DNA from: Bacteroidota bacterium | GTDB lineage: Bacteria; Bacteroidota; Rhodothermia; Rhodothermales; UBA10348 | Direction: 5' to 3' | Assembly (NCBI GenBank): GCA_018623785.1 | Contig: JAAZVD010000013.1 | Span: forward strand, 1 to 14,433 | DNA length: 14,433 bases | In this document: piece by piece, positions 1-7,213 of the stretch | How the letters are laid out: each line of letters opens with the position of its first letter | Position numbering within the stretch: position 1 is the first letter of the stretch | Notes under the pieces: generated by a model | What the model saw: only the letters and a program-made list of their open reading frames with translations | Databases searched by the model: none | What the model was told of the DNA's origin: nothing | Program-made: the position numbers and the translations under genes

Positions 1-425
1 ACTTTCTCAACGAAATGATGCTTCCGGGCGCCGGAGAGCTGACCGTGTTTGCCGCTGCCCTGGCTGCCTCGTGTTTCGGATTCCTGTGGTATAACGGATA
101 TCCGGCCTCTGTTTTCATGGGGGACACCGGGGCCCTGTCCCTTGGCGCCGCTGTGGGCACCATGACACTCATGATCAGAAAAGAGCTGCTGCTGCCATTG
201 CTGTGTGCCGTCTTTTTCTGGGAGACCCTCTCGGTCATCATTCAGACATCCTATTTCAAGTATACCAAGCGCAGGACGGGGGTAGGAAAACGTGTCTTCA
301 AGATGGCCCCGATCCATCACCATTATGAAGCCGAAGGATGGCATGAAGCCAAGATCGTACTCAGGTTCTGGCTGATTACGGCGGCGACGGTTATAGCGAC
401 CCTATTGGTCCTTCGCATACGATGA
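1..425 (+). CDS. mraY: MraY, phospho-N-acetylmuramoyl-pentapeptide transferase (3' part)
   Basis: MraY transfers phospho-MurNAc-pentapeptide from the UDP precursor to undecaprenyl phosphate in the inner membrane, making lipid I. Only the last 140 codons are present, reading from position 3; the start lies before the window. The family's late signatures are visible: the aspartate motif FMGDTGALSLG, the IRKELLLP segment, SYFKYTKRRTGVGKRVFKMAP and the histidine motif APIHHHYEAEGW, followed by the last transmembrane segment (about FWLITAATVIATLLVL). The C-terminus has the usual length and ends at TGA 423-425. An ATG overlaps this stop (422-424), the normal position for a coupled murD start. Here that frame closes after about 31 codons, so the expected murD reading frame is missing. 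Confidence 0.96.
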   Translation, partial: FLNEMMLPGAGELTVFAAALAASCFGFLWYNGYPASVFMGDTGALSLGAAVGTMTLMIRKELLLPLLCAVFFWETLSVIIQTSYFKYTKRRTGVGKRVFKMAPIHHHYEAEGWHEAKIVLRFWLITAATVIATLLVLRIR

Positions 426-501
426 TGTCCAAACATCCATACACGCCTCGCAGGGCCCGGATCATTCCCCTTTCGGAGATCCGGTTCCCTCAATTGATTC
501 C

Positions 502-1065
502 ATGGAGGAAATGCTGATGCAACCAAACGACCTGGTTCTGAGAGCCCGACACAATGTCTACAATTCGCTCGCGGCAGCGGTGGCGGCACGTGTCGTGGAA
601 GTCAGGAGCGACGTCATGAGGGAAAGCCTTCGATCCTTCGAAGGCATTCCACACCGCCTGGAGTATGTGCGCGACGTTGATGGGGTTCGCTATGTGAATG
701 ATGCAAAAGCGACCAATGTGAATGCGCTCTGGTACGCGTTGGAGCGATTCAGCGAGCCGGTGGTGCTGATTGTCGGAGATCCGGATACCGGCAGTGACTA
801 TCGAAAGTTGATCCCGCTCATCCGGGATCGGGTACGTGCCTTGATCCTGATCGGGGAGGCTGCAGACATGCTTCATGCCGAGCTCGGACCCCATGTAGCC
901 GATGCCGTTATCGCGGAGACGCTCACCGATGCGGTTCATTTGAGCCATCTGCTGGCACAGACCGGCGATGTCGTTCTCCTGTCGCCTGCCTGCTCATCGA
1001 TAGGCCAGTACAGCTGCTTCGAGGAGGTGGGAGAGCGGTTCAAACAACTCGTATCCAATCTTTGA
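502..1065 (+). CDS. murD: MurD remnant: C-terminal Mur ligase domain only
   Basis: Intact MurD (about 450 residues) adds D-Glu to UDP-MurNAc-L-Ala. This ORF has 187 codons and begins just before the C-terminal domain (LRARHNVYNSLAAAV, then GIPHRLEYVRDVDGVRYVN). The UDP-binding N-terminal domain and the central ATPase domain with its GTNGKT loop are absent, and only about 75 nt separate it from mraY. Motifs that remain have drifted: NDAKATN for the usual NDSKATN, GDPDTGSDY where GGxDKGxDY is typical (losing the lysine that contacts D-Glu in E. coli MurD, Lys348), and SPACSSIGQYSCFEEVG where SPACASFDxFxxFExRG is typical. It cannot be a working MurD alone. It may still be translated: GGAGG at 504-508 sits 8 nt before ATG 517, a better placed start than 502 or 511. 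It is either a pseudogene, a repurposed domain or an assembly deletion. Confidence 0.8.
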   Translation: MEEMLMQPNDLVLRARHNVYNSLAAAVAARVVEVRSDVMRESLRSFEGIPHRLEYVRDVDGVRYVNDAKATNVNALWYALERFSEPVVLIVGDPDTGSDYRKLIPLIRDRVRALILIGEAADMLHAELGPHVADAVIAETLTDAVHLSHLLAQTGDVVLLSPACSSIGQYSCFEEVGERFKQLVSNL

Positions 1066-1090
1066 CACGAACCTCTGAAACGTTGCACGC

Positions 1091-2239
1091 ATGCAGGTCC
1101 TGACGTTACGTGGTCCCAATTTCGGCGCGGTGGATAAATACATCCTCTGGGCTATTCTGGTGTTGTGTGCCATGGGAATCGTGGCGGTTTACAGCGCTAT
1201 CGGATATCTGGCGGAAACCAAAGGCGGCGGCGATACCGAGGCCCTGCTGTTCAAGCACCTTTTTCGGGTGGTCCTTGCCCTGGGCATGATGGGTCTGTTT
1301 TCGATCATCAATTACCGGGTCCTGGCCCATTTCAGCCGGTACCTGCTCATTGGATCCATCGGCCTTTTGCTGGCGGTGCAGGTCATGGGTGTGGTAAGCG
1401 GCGGAGCGGCCCGGTGGCTGAATCTGGCCGGGGTCATGTTTCAGCCATCGGATCTGGCTAAAGTCTCCCTGGTCTTTTATGTGGCAACCCTGCTGGCCCA
1501 GAAGCAGGTCTACATTACGTCCTTTGCGCGGTCCTTTGCTCCCATCTTTCTGTGGATCATGATCACGGTAGCCGCTATCGGGATTTCGGATCTGTCCACC
1601 TCGGCTGTGGTACTGTGCGCGGTTCTGGTAATGTGTTTCGTAGCTCGAGTCAGCATGGTTCAGCTACTCATGGTGGGTCTGCTGGGCGCTGTTCTAGGCT
1701 ACGGCATGCTGGCCACCTCTCCGCAGCGAGCCGCCCGTCTCGAGGCCTACGTGGGTGTAAAGCTGTTTCCGCACACGGATGCTGCTTCCGTGTTCTCTTC
1801 CTCGGACGAGCAGTTCCAGGCCGAACAGGCCCGACTGGCTATTGCGCAGGGAGGCTTGCTGGGAGTCGGACCCGGGAAAAGTACCCAGAGGGACTGGCTG
1901 CCAGCCCCCTATAATGATTTCATTTTCGCCATCATTGCAGAGGAATACGGGATTCTCGGCGCCTTTGTGCTGCTTTTCCTGTTCGTGGTCATCCTCTACC
2001 GAGGCCTTCTGAAAGTAGCCCGAAGGGCACCCGATCCACTCGCCCTGTTCATGACGGTGGGTATCGTCGTGATGCTCACGCTCTACGGATTTGTGCATGC
2101 CGGCGTATCGGCCAATCTCCTGCCGGTAACGGGTCTGCCGTTGCCTTTTGTCTCCTACGGGGGTACATCGCTGCTTGCCAACGGCATCATGGCGGGCATT
2201 CTGCTCAATATTTCCCGTCAGGTGGATCCGATCGCATGA
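1091..2239 (+). CDS. ftsW: FtsW, septal peptidoglycan glycosyltransferase (SEDS family)
   Basis: FtsW is the SEDS-family polymerase that makes septal glycan strands from lipid II with its partner class B PBP. The 382-residue length is normal and the protein is almost entirely hydrophobic, with about ten transmembrane segments. SEDS signatures appear in order: GGAARWLNLAGVMFQPSDLAK, ISDLSTSAVVL (the usual xPDLGT region), GLLGVGPGKSTQRDWLPAP, YNDFIFAIIAEEYGILGAF with the conserved Asp region, and LPLPFVSYGGTSLLAN near the end. The first ATG after the murD remnant (1091, 25 nt downstream) gives a short cytoplasmic N-terminus before helix 1; no clear Shine-Dalgarno precedes it. It overlaps murG by ATGA. 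Placement between murD and murG supports FtsW rather than RodA. Confidence 0.96.
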   Translation: MQVLTLRGPNFGAVDKYILWAILVLCAMGIVAVYSAIGYLAETKGGGDTEALLFKHLFRVVLALGMMGLFSIINYRVLAHFSRYLLIGSIGLLLAVQVMGVVSGGAARWLNLAGVMFQPSDLAKVSLVFYVATLLAQKQVYITSFARSFAPIFLWIMITVAAIGISDLSTSAVVLCAVLVMCFVARVSMVQLLMVGLLGAVLGYGMLATSPQRAARLEAYVGVKLFPHTDAASVFSSSDEQFQAEQARLAIAQGGLLGVGPGKSTQRDWLPAPYNDFIFAIIAEEYGILGAFVLLFLFVVILYRGLLKVARRAPDPLALFMTVGIVVMLTLYGFVHAGVSANLLPVTGLPLPFVSYGGTSLLANGIMAGILLNISRQVDPIA

Positions 2240-3366
2240 CTCGTCAGGGCCACTCTATACGAACCGATGCCCCACGCATTCTAATGGTGGGTGGTGGGAC
2301 AGGAGGACATGCCTACCCCGCCATCGCCATCGCTGATGCTATCCGCGAGCTCTCTCCCATGGCGGTCATCGAGTTTGCCGGTTCTCGCAATGGCATCGAG
2401 TGGCGTATTGTGCCAGAGGCTGGCTATCCGATTCATCCGGTAGCGGTACGAGGTCTGCAGCGCCGACTGACATGGCGGAATGTGACCATGCCCCTCGTGG
2501 TTGCTCGGGGTCTTTTTCAAGCCCATGCCCTGATTCGCCACTTTGATGCCCATGTCGTGGTGGGAACGGGCGGATATGTGGCTTTGCCGCTGATCATGGC
2601 GGCTCGTTCCCTAAGCCGCCCCATTGTCTTGCAGGAGCAGAATGCGTTCATGGGACTCACAAACCGGATCGGGTTGCGATTCGCGGACCGCGTGCATGTG
2701 GCCTTCCAAGAAGCGATTCCCGCGGGTATGGGATCTCGGTGTCGGCTCACGGGCAATCCTGTTCGTGCATCACTGACTGTACCCAGCAGGGAGGAGGCTT
2801 TGGCTCATTTCAACCTGCATCAGGTGCAGCAGGTGGTCTTGATGACCGGCGGAAGCCTGGGTAGCCAGGCAATGAACGAGGCTATGGCTGCGGCTGTAGA
2901 CACCCTATTGGCCCGGGCTGGTACGGCCGTGATTTGGCAAACCGGAGATCGGTATTACGATCGCTTTGAAGAGAGCATACCCAAGCACGAGAATCTGCGT
3001 CTGATGCGGTATGTGAGCCGCATGGATATGGCCTACAATGCGGCCGATCTGGTGGTCTGTCGTGCCGGTGCGTCCACGTGCTCGGAGTTGATGCTTACAG
3101 GCAGGCCATCGCTACTGGTCCCATCGCCCAATGTGGCAGAAGATCATCAGACCAGTAATGCGCGCAGTATGCAAACGGCCGGCGCAGCGCAGCTGCTGCC
3201 GGAGACGCACTTGGCGGAGCACTTCGGGTCGACGGTCATGGGTCTGCTCGCGGACAAGCAACGCCTTGAAGACATGGGCCGCGAAGCCCGGCGGTTGGCT
3301 CGACCCGATGCCGCAGCTGATATCGGCCGGGATGTGCTATCGATGATCGAGCATCACGCGGAATGA
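2236..3366 (+). CDS. murG: MurG, lipid II synthase (UDP-GlcNAc transferase)
   Basis: MurG is a peripheral GT-B glycosyltransferase on the inner face of the membrane that adds GlcNAc to lipid I to give lipid II. The 376 residues match the family length. The N-terminal glycine loop GGGTGGHAYPAIAIA lies at residues 19-33, followed by FAGSRNGIEWRIVPEAGY, VVGTGGYVALP and QEQNAFMGLTNR. The C-terminal donor domain has GNPVR, MTGGSLGSQAMNEA and VCRAGASTCSELMLTGRPS around residue 276-291, then PSPNVAEDHQTSNA. Nothing essential appears missing. The start ATG overlaps the ftsW stop as ATGA, implying translational coupling. In relatives murC (sometimes with murB) usually follows; here ftsQ begins 4 nt after the stop. 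Confidence 0.97.
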   Translation: MTRQGHSIRTDAPRILMVGGGTGGHAYPAIAIADAIRELSPMAVIEFAGSRNGIEWRIVPEAGYPIHPVAVRGLQRRLTWRNVTMPLVVARGLFQAHALIRHFDAHVVVGTGGYVALPLIMAARSLSRPIVLQEQNAFMGLTNRIGLRFADRVHVAFQEAIPAGMGSRCRLTGNPVRASLTVPSREEALAHFNLHQVQQVVLMTGGSLGSQAMNEAMAAAVDTLLARAGTAVIWQTGDRYYDRFEESIPKHENLRLMRYVSRMDMAYNAADLVVCRAGASTCSELMLTGRPSLLVPSPNVAEDHQTSNARSMQTAGAAQLLPETHLAEHFGSTVMGLLADKQRLEDMGREARRLARPDAAADIGRDVLSMIEHHAE

Positions 3367-3370
3367 TCCC

Positions 3371-4159
3371 ATGAAGAAAGGCGATACCAACATCGGAATG
3401 CTGCTCATGGGGACGCTGCTCCTCCTTCTTCTTACGGCAGGGGGATGGTTGGCGTGGCAATGGGCCGGTCAGGTAACGGTTCGGGACGTACGCATAGACG
3501 GTCAGGTGAATGTTACCGTGCAGGAGGTCAGGGAATTATTGCGTGTGGACACGGGAGCCGTAATGCTCGAGATGAATGCGGCGCTGCTCGAGGACCGCGT
3601 GGTGCGCCATCCTTGGGTGGAGCAGGTGGACGTGGCTCGCCTGCCCTCGGGTGTGCTGAACGTACGCATCGAAGAGCGGACCCCCGTGGCGCTCTTGATG
3701 ACGCCCGACGGCCGCATGGACTACTGGGCCGATAGCGAAGGCTGGCGACTGCCCCTTACCGATCGTGCCCGCTACGACGTGCCCCTGGTGTTCGCCGTGC
3801 GGGAAGCATGGCACCCCATGCGCCCCGTGCAGCACGAGCCCACCCGCCGACTGTTGCATGCGCTTGGATCGACGAGTGCACGCCTTGACGCCCTGTTTTC
3901 AGAATTCGTGTGGACCGACGAGGGCTGGACTGTTCAGGTGACGCCAGTTCCGCCACATGGGAGCATTCCCGTGGTGCTCGGACAGGATGGGTTCGCCTCC
4001 AAATTCGACCTGTTGCTGGCCTTCTGGGATCAAGAAGTCCTGCAGCATGCCAACACCGTGTATGACCGTGTAGATCTCCGTTTTGACAGCCAAGTCGTCG
4101 TAGAGGAGCGCCCCAGGGAGGGGTATGCCATCGACACAACCAACAACAACAATGAGTGA
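3371..4159 (+). CDS. ftsQ: FtsQ/DivIB-like division protein
   Basis: FtsQ is a bitopic inner membrane divisome protein that links early and late division proteins and recruits FtsB/FtsL in well studied bacteria. The 262-residue product has a short cytoplasmic tail, one transmembrane helix (about residues 10-32, rich in Leu) and a POTRA domain at about residues 35-110, starting VTVRDVRIDGQVNVTVQEV and containing HPWVEQVDVARLPSGVLNV then IEERTPVALL. This arrangement is the FtsQ hallmark; the C-terminal beta domain is more divergent, as is usual. The gene follows murG by 4 nt and its 3' end, a CAA/AAC-rich stretch coding for TTNNNNE, overlaps the ftsA start. Identity rests on the POTRA pattern plus position before ftsA. 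Confidence 0.92.
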   Translation: MKKGDTNIGMLLMGTLLLLLLTAGGWLAWQWAGQVTVRDVRIDGQVNVTVQEVRELLRVDTGAVMLEMNAALLEDRVVRHPWVEQVDVARLPSGVLNVRIEERTPVALLMTPDGRMDYWADSEGWRLPLTDRARYDVPLVFAVREAWHPMRPVQHEPTRRLLHALGSTSARLDALFSEFVWTDEGWTVQVTPVPPHGSIPVVLGQDGFASKFDLLLAFWDQEVLQHANTVYDRVDLRFDSQVVVEERPREGYAIDTTNNNNE

Positions 4160-5414
4160 CAAAATCGTCGTCGGACTTGACATCGGAACCACCAAGGTGT
4201 GTGCCGTTGTCGCGACATCAGATGAGCTGGATCGTGTCCAGGTCCTCGGGGTCGGCGTAGCTGAATCCGAGGGGCTCAACCGGGGCGTGGTGGTCAATAT
4301 CGACAAGACGGTGGCTGCCGTGCGTGAAGCCATCGAAGAAGCCGAGCGCATGGCTGGGGTAACCGTGCGCAATGTCATTGTGGGCATTGCAGGCGATCAC
4401 GTTCAAAGCTTCCAATCGCGGGGCGTCATCACTATCTCGGGTCGGGATGGGGAGATTACGGAAGCCGACGTACAGCGGCTCCTCGAGGACACGACACATG
4501 TAGCCATGCCGGCCGATCGTGAGATCCTGCACGTCATCCCGCAGGAATTCATCGTCGATGGGCAGGATGGCGTGGCCGACCCCATCGGGATGAGCGGGGT
4601 ACGGCTCGAGGCCAATGTGCACATCATCACGGGCTTGGTGTCGGCTGCTAAAAACATCTACCGATGTGTGGAGAAGGCAGGGTACGAAGTAGCGGACATT
4701 GTCCTTGAGCCGCTCGGATCATCGTTTGCCGTGCTGCATCAGGACGAGAAGGAAGTCGGTGTAGCGCTGATCGACATTGGCGGCGGCACAACCGACATTG
4801 CCGTCTTCGAGGATAACACCATCCGTCATACCGCCGTCGTAGCCGTGGCTGGCAACAAGGTCACGGACGATATCCGTAAAGGCCTCGGCGTCATGCGGGA
4901 TCAGGCCGAGGCGCTCAAGTGCGAGTTCGGCGTGGCCCTGGCCGAGATGGCTCCCGAGGAGGAGATTGCCATCCCGGGCGTGGGCGGTCGTAACGAAAAA
5001 CGGGTCGGCCGCTCGACGCTGGCCCAGATCATCCAACCGCGGCTCGAGGAGATCCTCGAAATTGCCGCCATTGAAATCAAACGAAGTGGATTCTCCCGTC
5101 ATCTCTCCGCAGGAGCGGTGCTGACAGGTGGAGGATCCATGACAACAGGAACGGCCGAACTGGCCGCCGAAATTTTGGGAATGGATGCCAGGATCGGAAG
5201 GCCGATGGGTCTGACTGCCGGGTTGGTCCAGGAAGTATCTGATCCCAAATATGCTACCGGTGTGGGGCTCGTGCTCTATGGACTCCGCCCGGAAATGATA
5301 GGAAACACCCCATTTCGCACAAATCATCTGGACGCCTCGGATCCCACCATGGGTGGGGATAACGTGGTCCGGAAGATCAAGAATGCCATGATGGGGTGGT
5401 TCAATGAACTCTAA
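4152..5414 (+). CDS. ftsA: FtsA, actin-like Z-ring membrane anchor
   Basis: FtsA is an actin-fold ATPase that tethers FtsZ filaments to the inner membrane and helps activate septal synthesis. Visible signatures: phosphate-1 motif GLDIGTTKVCAVV near the N-terminus, the FtsA-specific 1C/SHS2 region (about residues 85-165, including HVIPQEFIVDG and GLVSAAKNIYRCVEKAGYE), phosphate-2 motif DIGGGTTD at 208-215, an adenosine-type motif AVLTGGGSMTTG, and a C-terminal amphipathic helix VRKIKNAMMGWFNEL for membrane binding. I chose ATG 4152 because family members start directly at xDKIVVGLDIGTTK; it overlaps the ftsQ stop by 8 nt and follows a CAA-rich leader. An in-frame ATG at 4125 preceded by a purine-rich AGGGAGG (4115-4121) would add nine residues and is a real alternative. 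Confidence 0.97.
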   Translation: MSDKIVVGLDIGTTKVCAVVATSDELDRVQVLGVGVAESEGLNRGVVVNIDKTVAAVREAIEEAERMAGVTVRNVIVGIAGDHVQSFQSRGVITISGRDGEITEADVQRLLEDTTHVAMPADREILHVIPQEFIVDGQDGVADPIGMSGVRLEANVHIITGLVSAAKNIYRCVEKAGYEVADIVLEPLGSSFAVLHQDEKEVGVALIDIGGGTTDIAVFEDNTIRHTAVVAVAGNKVTDDIRKGLGVMRDQAEALKCEFGVALAEMAPEEEIAIPGVGGRNEKRVGRSTLAQIIQPRLEEILEIAAIEIKRSGFSRHLSAGAVLTGGGSMTTGTAELAAEILGMDARIGRPMGLTAGLVQEVSDPKYATGVGLVLYGLRPEMIGNTPFRTNHLDASDPTMGGDNVVRKIKNAMMGWFNEL

Positions 5415-5563
5415 CGGGATGGTTGACTACCGGGGCATGACATTGCGCCGTCGCACCATGGTGTGCTCAGGTGGTCCTGCATCCTTGAACCCGTGCACTG
5501 CGCTGACTCCGTCGCTCAACGGGATCAGCCATCATACAGCCAATACGTTCTTCGGAGGAACTC

Positions 5564-6829
5564 ATGGATAAGAATCTATTCAGCAGCCATTTCGCGTTTG
5601 ACGACGCTGAAAATGAAGAGGCCAAAATCTGCGTCGTAGGCGTGGGTGGCGGCGGCGGTAATGCCGTCAACAATATGATCAGCAAGGGAATTACCGGCGT
5701 TGACTTCTACGCCATCAACACCGATTCCCAAGCCTTGGATGCCAACCTGGCGCCTTTCAAGATTCAGGCCGGACGCGGTTTGACGAAGGGATTGGGTGCA
5801 GGTGCACGTCCCGGTGTTGGTGCCGAGGCCATCGAGGAGAGCCGGCATGAACTGGAAGAAGCCCTGCGTGGCTTCGACATGGTCTTCATCACTGCCGGCA
5901 TGGGTGGAGGTACTGGAACAGGGGGCGCACCCATCGTGGCGGCCATCTGCAAGGACCTGGGAATCCTGTCCGTTGCCATTGTCACCAAACCATTCATGTG
6001 CGAGGGTCCACGGCGTTCCAAGTCGGCTGATGCGGGCATCGAACTTCTGAAGCAGAACGTCGATACCCTGATCATCATTCCCAACGAGCGCCTGCTCGAC
6101 ATTGCAGGCGAGGACACGTCCATGCTGGAAGCCTTCGGCAAGGCTGACGACGTGCTCTACAATGCCACACGAGGGATTTCCGACCTGATTACGGTTCATG
6201 GTCTGATCAACCTGGACTTTGCCGACGTGAAGACTACGATGCGCAGTGGGGGCACGGCGCTCATGGGCGCAGCTACTGCCGCTGGCGAAAATCGGGCCGA
6301 GCGCGCTGCGCGCGAGGCCCTCTCGAGTCCGCTCCTGGATGGCTTGACCATCCTTGGCGCCCGCAACGTGCTGGTCAATATTACGGCCGGTCCGAGCCTG
6401 GGTATCCGCGAGGCCACACAAGCTACCGCCATCATTCAGGAGGAGGCCGGCGACGATGTCGAGGTCATCTTCGGTACGGTCATTGACGATGCCATGGGGG
6501 AGGAACTGCGTATCACGGTTATTGCCACGGGGTTCGACAAGGCTGCGGCCTCCAAGCCACCGCGCAAGCCCCGGGTTGAACTCGAGGTTCCTACCTACAC
6601 CCAGAACCCGATTCCCTACAAGGGCGAAGAAGGGCTCAAAACGCTGGATACACCAGCCTACGAGCGCCGAGGCTCCTCGCTGCTGGTCGGTTCGGGCGAC
6701 GGCGATGGCGAGTCCCCGGAATCATCGACCCGGGTACGACTCCTCAAGCGTGACGATATATCGCGTCATGACGAGGACGCAGGATCGGATTCCGAAGTGC
6801 CGGCTTTCCTTCGAAAAATGATGGACTGA
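5564..6829 (+). CDS. ftsZ: FtsZ, tubulin-like Z-ring GTPase
   Basis: FtsZ polymerises with GTP into the cytokinetic ring. The 421-residue product contains the nucleotide loop GGGGGNAVNNM (28-38), the tubulin signature GGGTGTG (114-120), RGISDLITVHGLINLDFADV with the catalytic T7 loop NLDFADVK (216-223), then a charged variable linker (about 330-405) and a conserved C-terminal peptide VPAFLRKMMD that would bind FtsA. The T6-T7 segment reads ITVHG where many bacteria have ITxPG. A strong GGAGGAA at 5554-5560 fixes the start. The 149-nt gap after ftsA, unlike the tight spacing upstream, leaves room for extra regulation; it contains a perfect 10-bp palindrome CACCATGGTG (5454-5463), but I see no convincing promoter there. 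It is the last dcw gene before the terminator. Confidence 0.98.
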   Translation: MDKNLFSSHFAFDDAENEEAKICVVGVGGGGGNAVNNMISKGITGVDFYAINTDSQALDANLAPFKIQAGRGLTKGLGAGARPGVGAEAIEESRHELEEALRGFDMVFITAGMGGGTGTGGAPIVAAICKDLGILSVAIVTKPFMCEGPRRSKSADAGIELLKQNVDTLIIIPNERLLDIAGEDTSMLEAFGKADDVLYNATRGISDLITVHGLINLDFADVKTTMRSGGTALMGAATAAGENRAERAAREALSSPLLDGLTILGARNVLVNITAGPSLGIREATQATAIIQEEAGDDVEVIFGTVIDDAMGEELRITVIATGFDKAAASKPPRKPRVELEVPTYTQNPIPYKGEEGLKTLDTPAYERRGSSLLVGSGDGDGESPESSTRVRLLKRDDISRHDEDAGSDSEVPAFLRKMMD

Positions 6830-6841
6830 CCAACTCGAACA

Positions 6842-6899
6842 TTCAGGGCCCTGCTCCCCTCTGCACCTCCGAAGGCAGATGGGGCGGCTATGCCCTGAT
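6842..6899 (+). other. Imperfect long hairpin just after ftsZ
   Basis: An outer stem TCAGGGC (6843-6849) pairs with GCCCTGA (6892-6898). An inner stem CCCCTCTGC (6856-6864) pairs with GCAGATGGGG (6875-6884) with one bulged T. No U-run follows, so it is not a standard terminator. It could be a 3'-end stabiliser or part of an untranslated structured element between ftsZ and the terminator. The rest of the 6830-7213 spacer holds the terminator at 7014 and a candidate promoter near 7138; I found no gene in it. Confidence 0.4.
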
Positions 6900-7013
6900 G
6901 GAGATCGAACCTTCCACAGACGGCTTCGTGCCACCGACCCCTGAGCAAGGTCGGCTTGATGATGATGCTCGCAGGCTGTAGGGGTATCATGAGTGGCTGG
7001 TTCGGTATGGAGC

Positions 7014-7050
7014 GCGCGGGCCCCCTCGAGAGGGGGCCCGCGCCATTTTT
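7014..7050 (+). terminator. Strong intrinsic terminator after the ftsZ operon
   Basis: A perfect 13-bp GC-rich stem (7014-7026 with 7031-7043) closes a CGAG tetraloop and is followed by CA and five T (7046-7050). The U-run is on the + side only, so it ends transcription coming from ftsZ, whose stop lies 185 nt upstream. It separates the dcw cluster from the next + strand gene. Confidence 0.9.
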
Positions 7051-7137
7051 CATCCCCCTCTGCACCCGGCGATATTGTCCCGGCACCGGCATGCGTACTA
7101 CGATGCACCGGTATACGCGCTGCGCTGCACTGAGCTC

Positions 7138-7165
7138 TTGCGGCAAGCAGAAATAGCCTATTTTG
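7138..7165 (+). promoter_or_regulatory. Candidate promoter for the glycosidase-like membrane gene
   Basis: TTG at 7138-7140 and TATTTTG at 7159-7165 resemble the Bacteroidota -33 TTG and -7 TAnnTTTG elements, though the -7 box is one T short. The pair lies after the terminator and about 50 nt before ATG 7214. It would place the transcription start downstream of the alternative TTG start codon at 7163, favouring ATG 7214. This is pattern matching only. Confidence 0.3.
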
Positions 7166-7213
7166 CGGAATGGCCATCGCCCTTTCCTTCTTCGCCTTTT
7201 GACACCTCGAGGC

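Noticed and set aside
422..517. ATG overlapping the mraY stop, considered as the authentic murD start
   Set aside because: The frame stops after about 31 codons and shows no MurD N-terminal glycine-rich motif; it is in a different frame from the C-terminal domain.
5576..6421. 281-codon ORF on the minus strand
   Set aside because: It lies wholly antisense to ftsZ, has a low-complexity His/Gln/Gly-rich translation with no family resemblance, and is explained by codon bias of the sense gene.
6880..6960. A tRNA T-arm-like GGTTCGATCTC on the minus strand
   Set aside because: No matching acceptor stem, anticodon arm or D-arm could be assembled around it.
6956..7156. Small ORF beginning MMMMLAGCRG that crosses the terminator, considered as an attenuator leader peptide
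   Set aside because: No codon run of a regulatory amino acid, no SD, and no biosynthetic gene downstream; the hairpin is better read as the dcw operon terminator.
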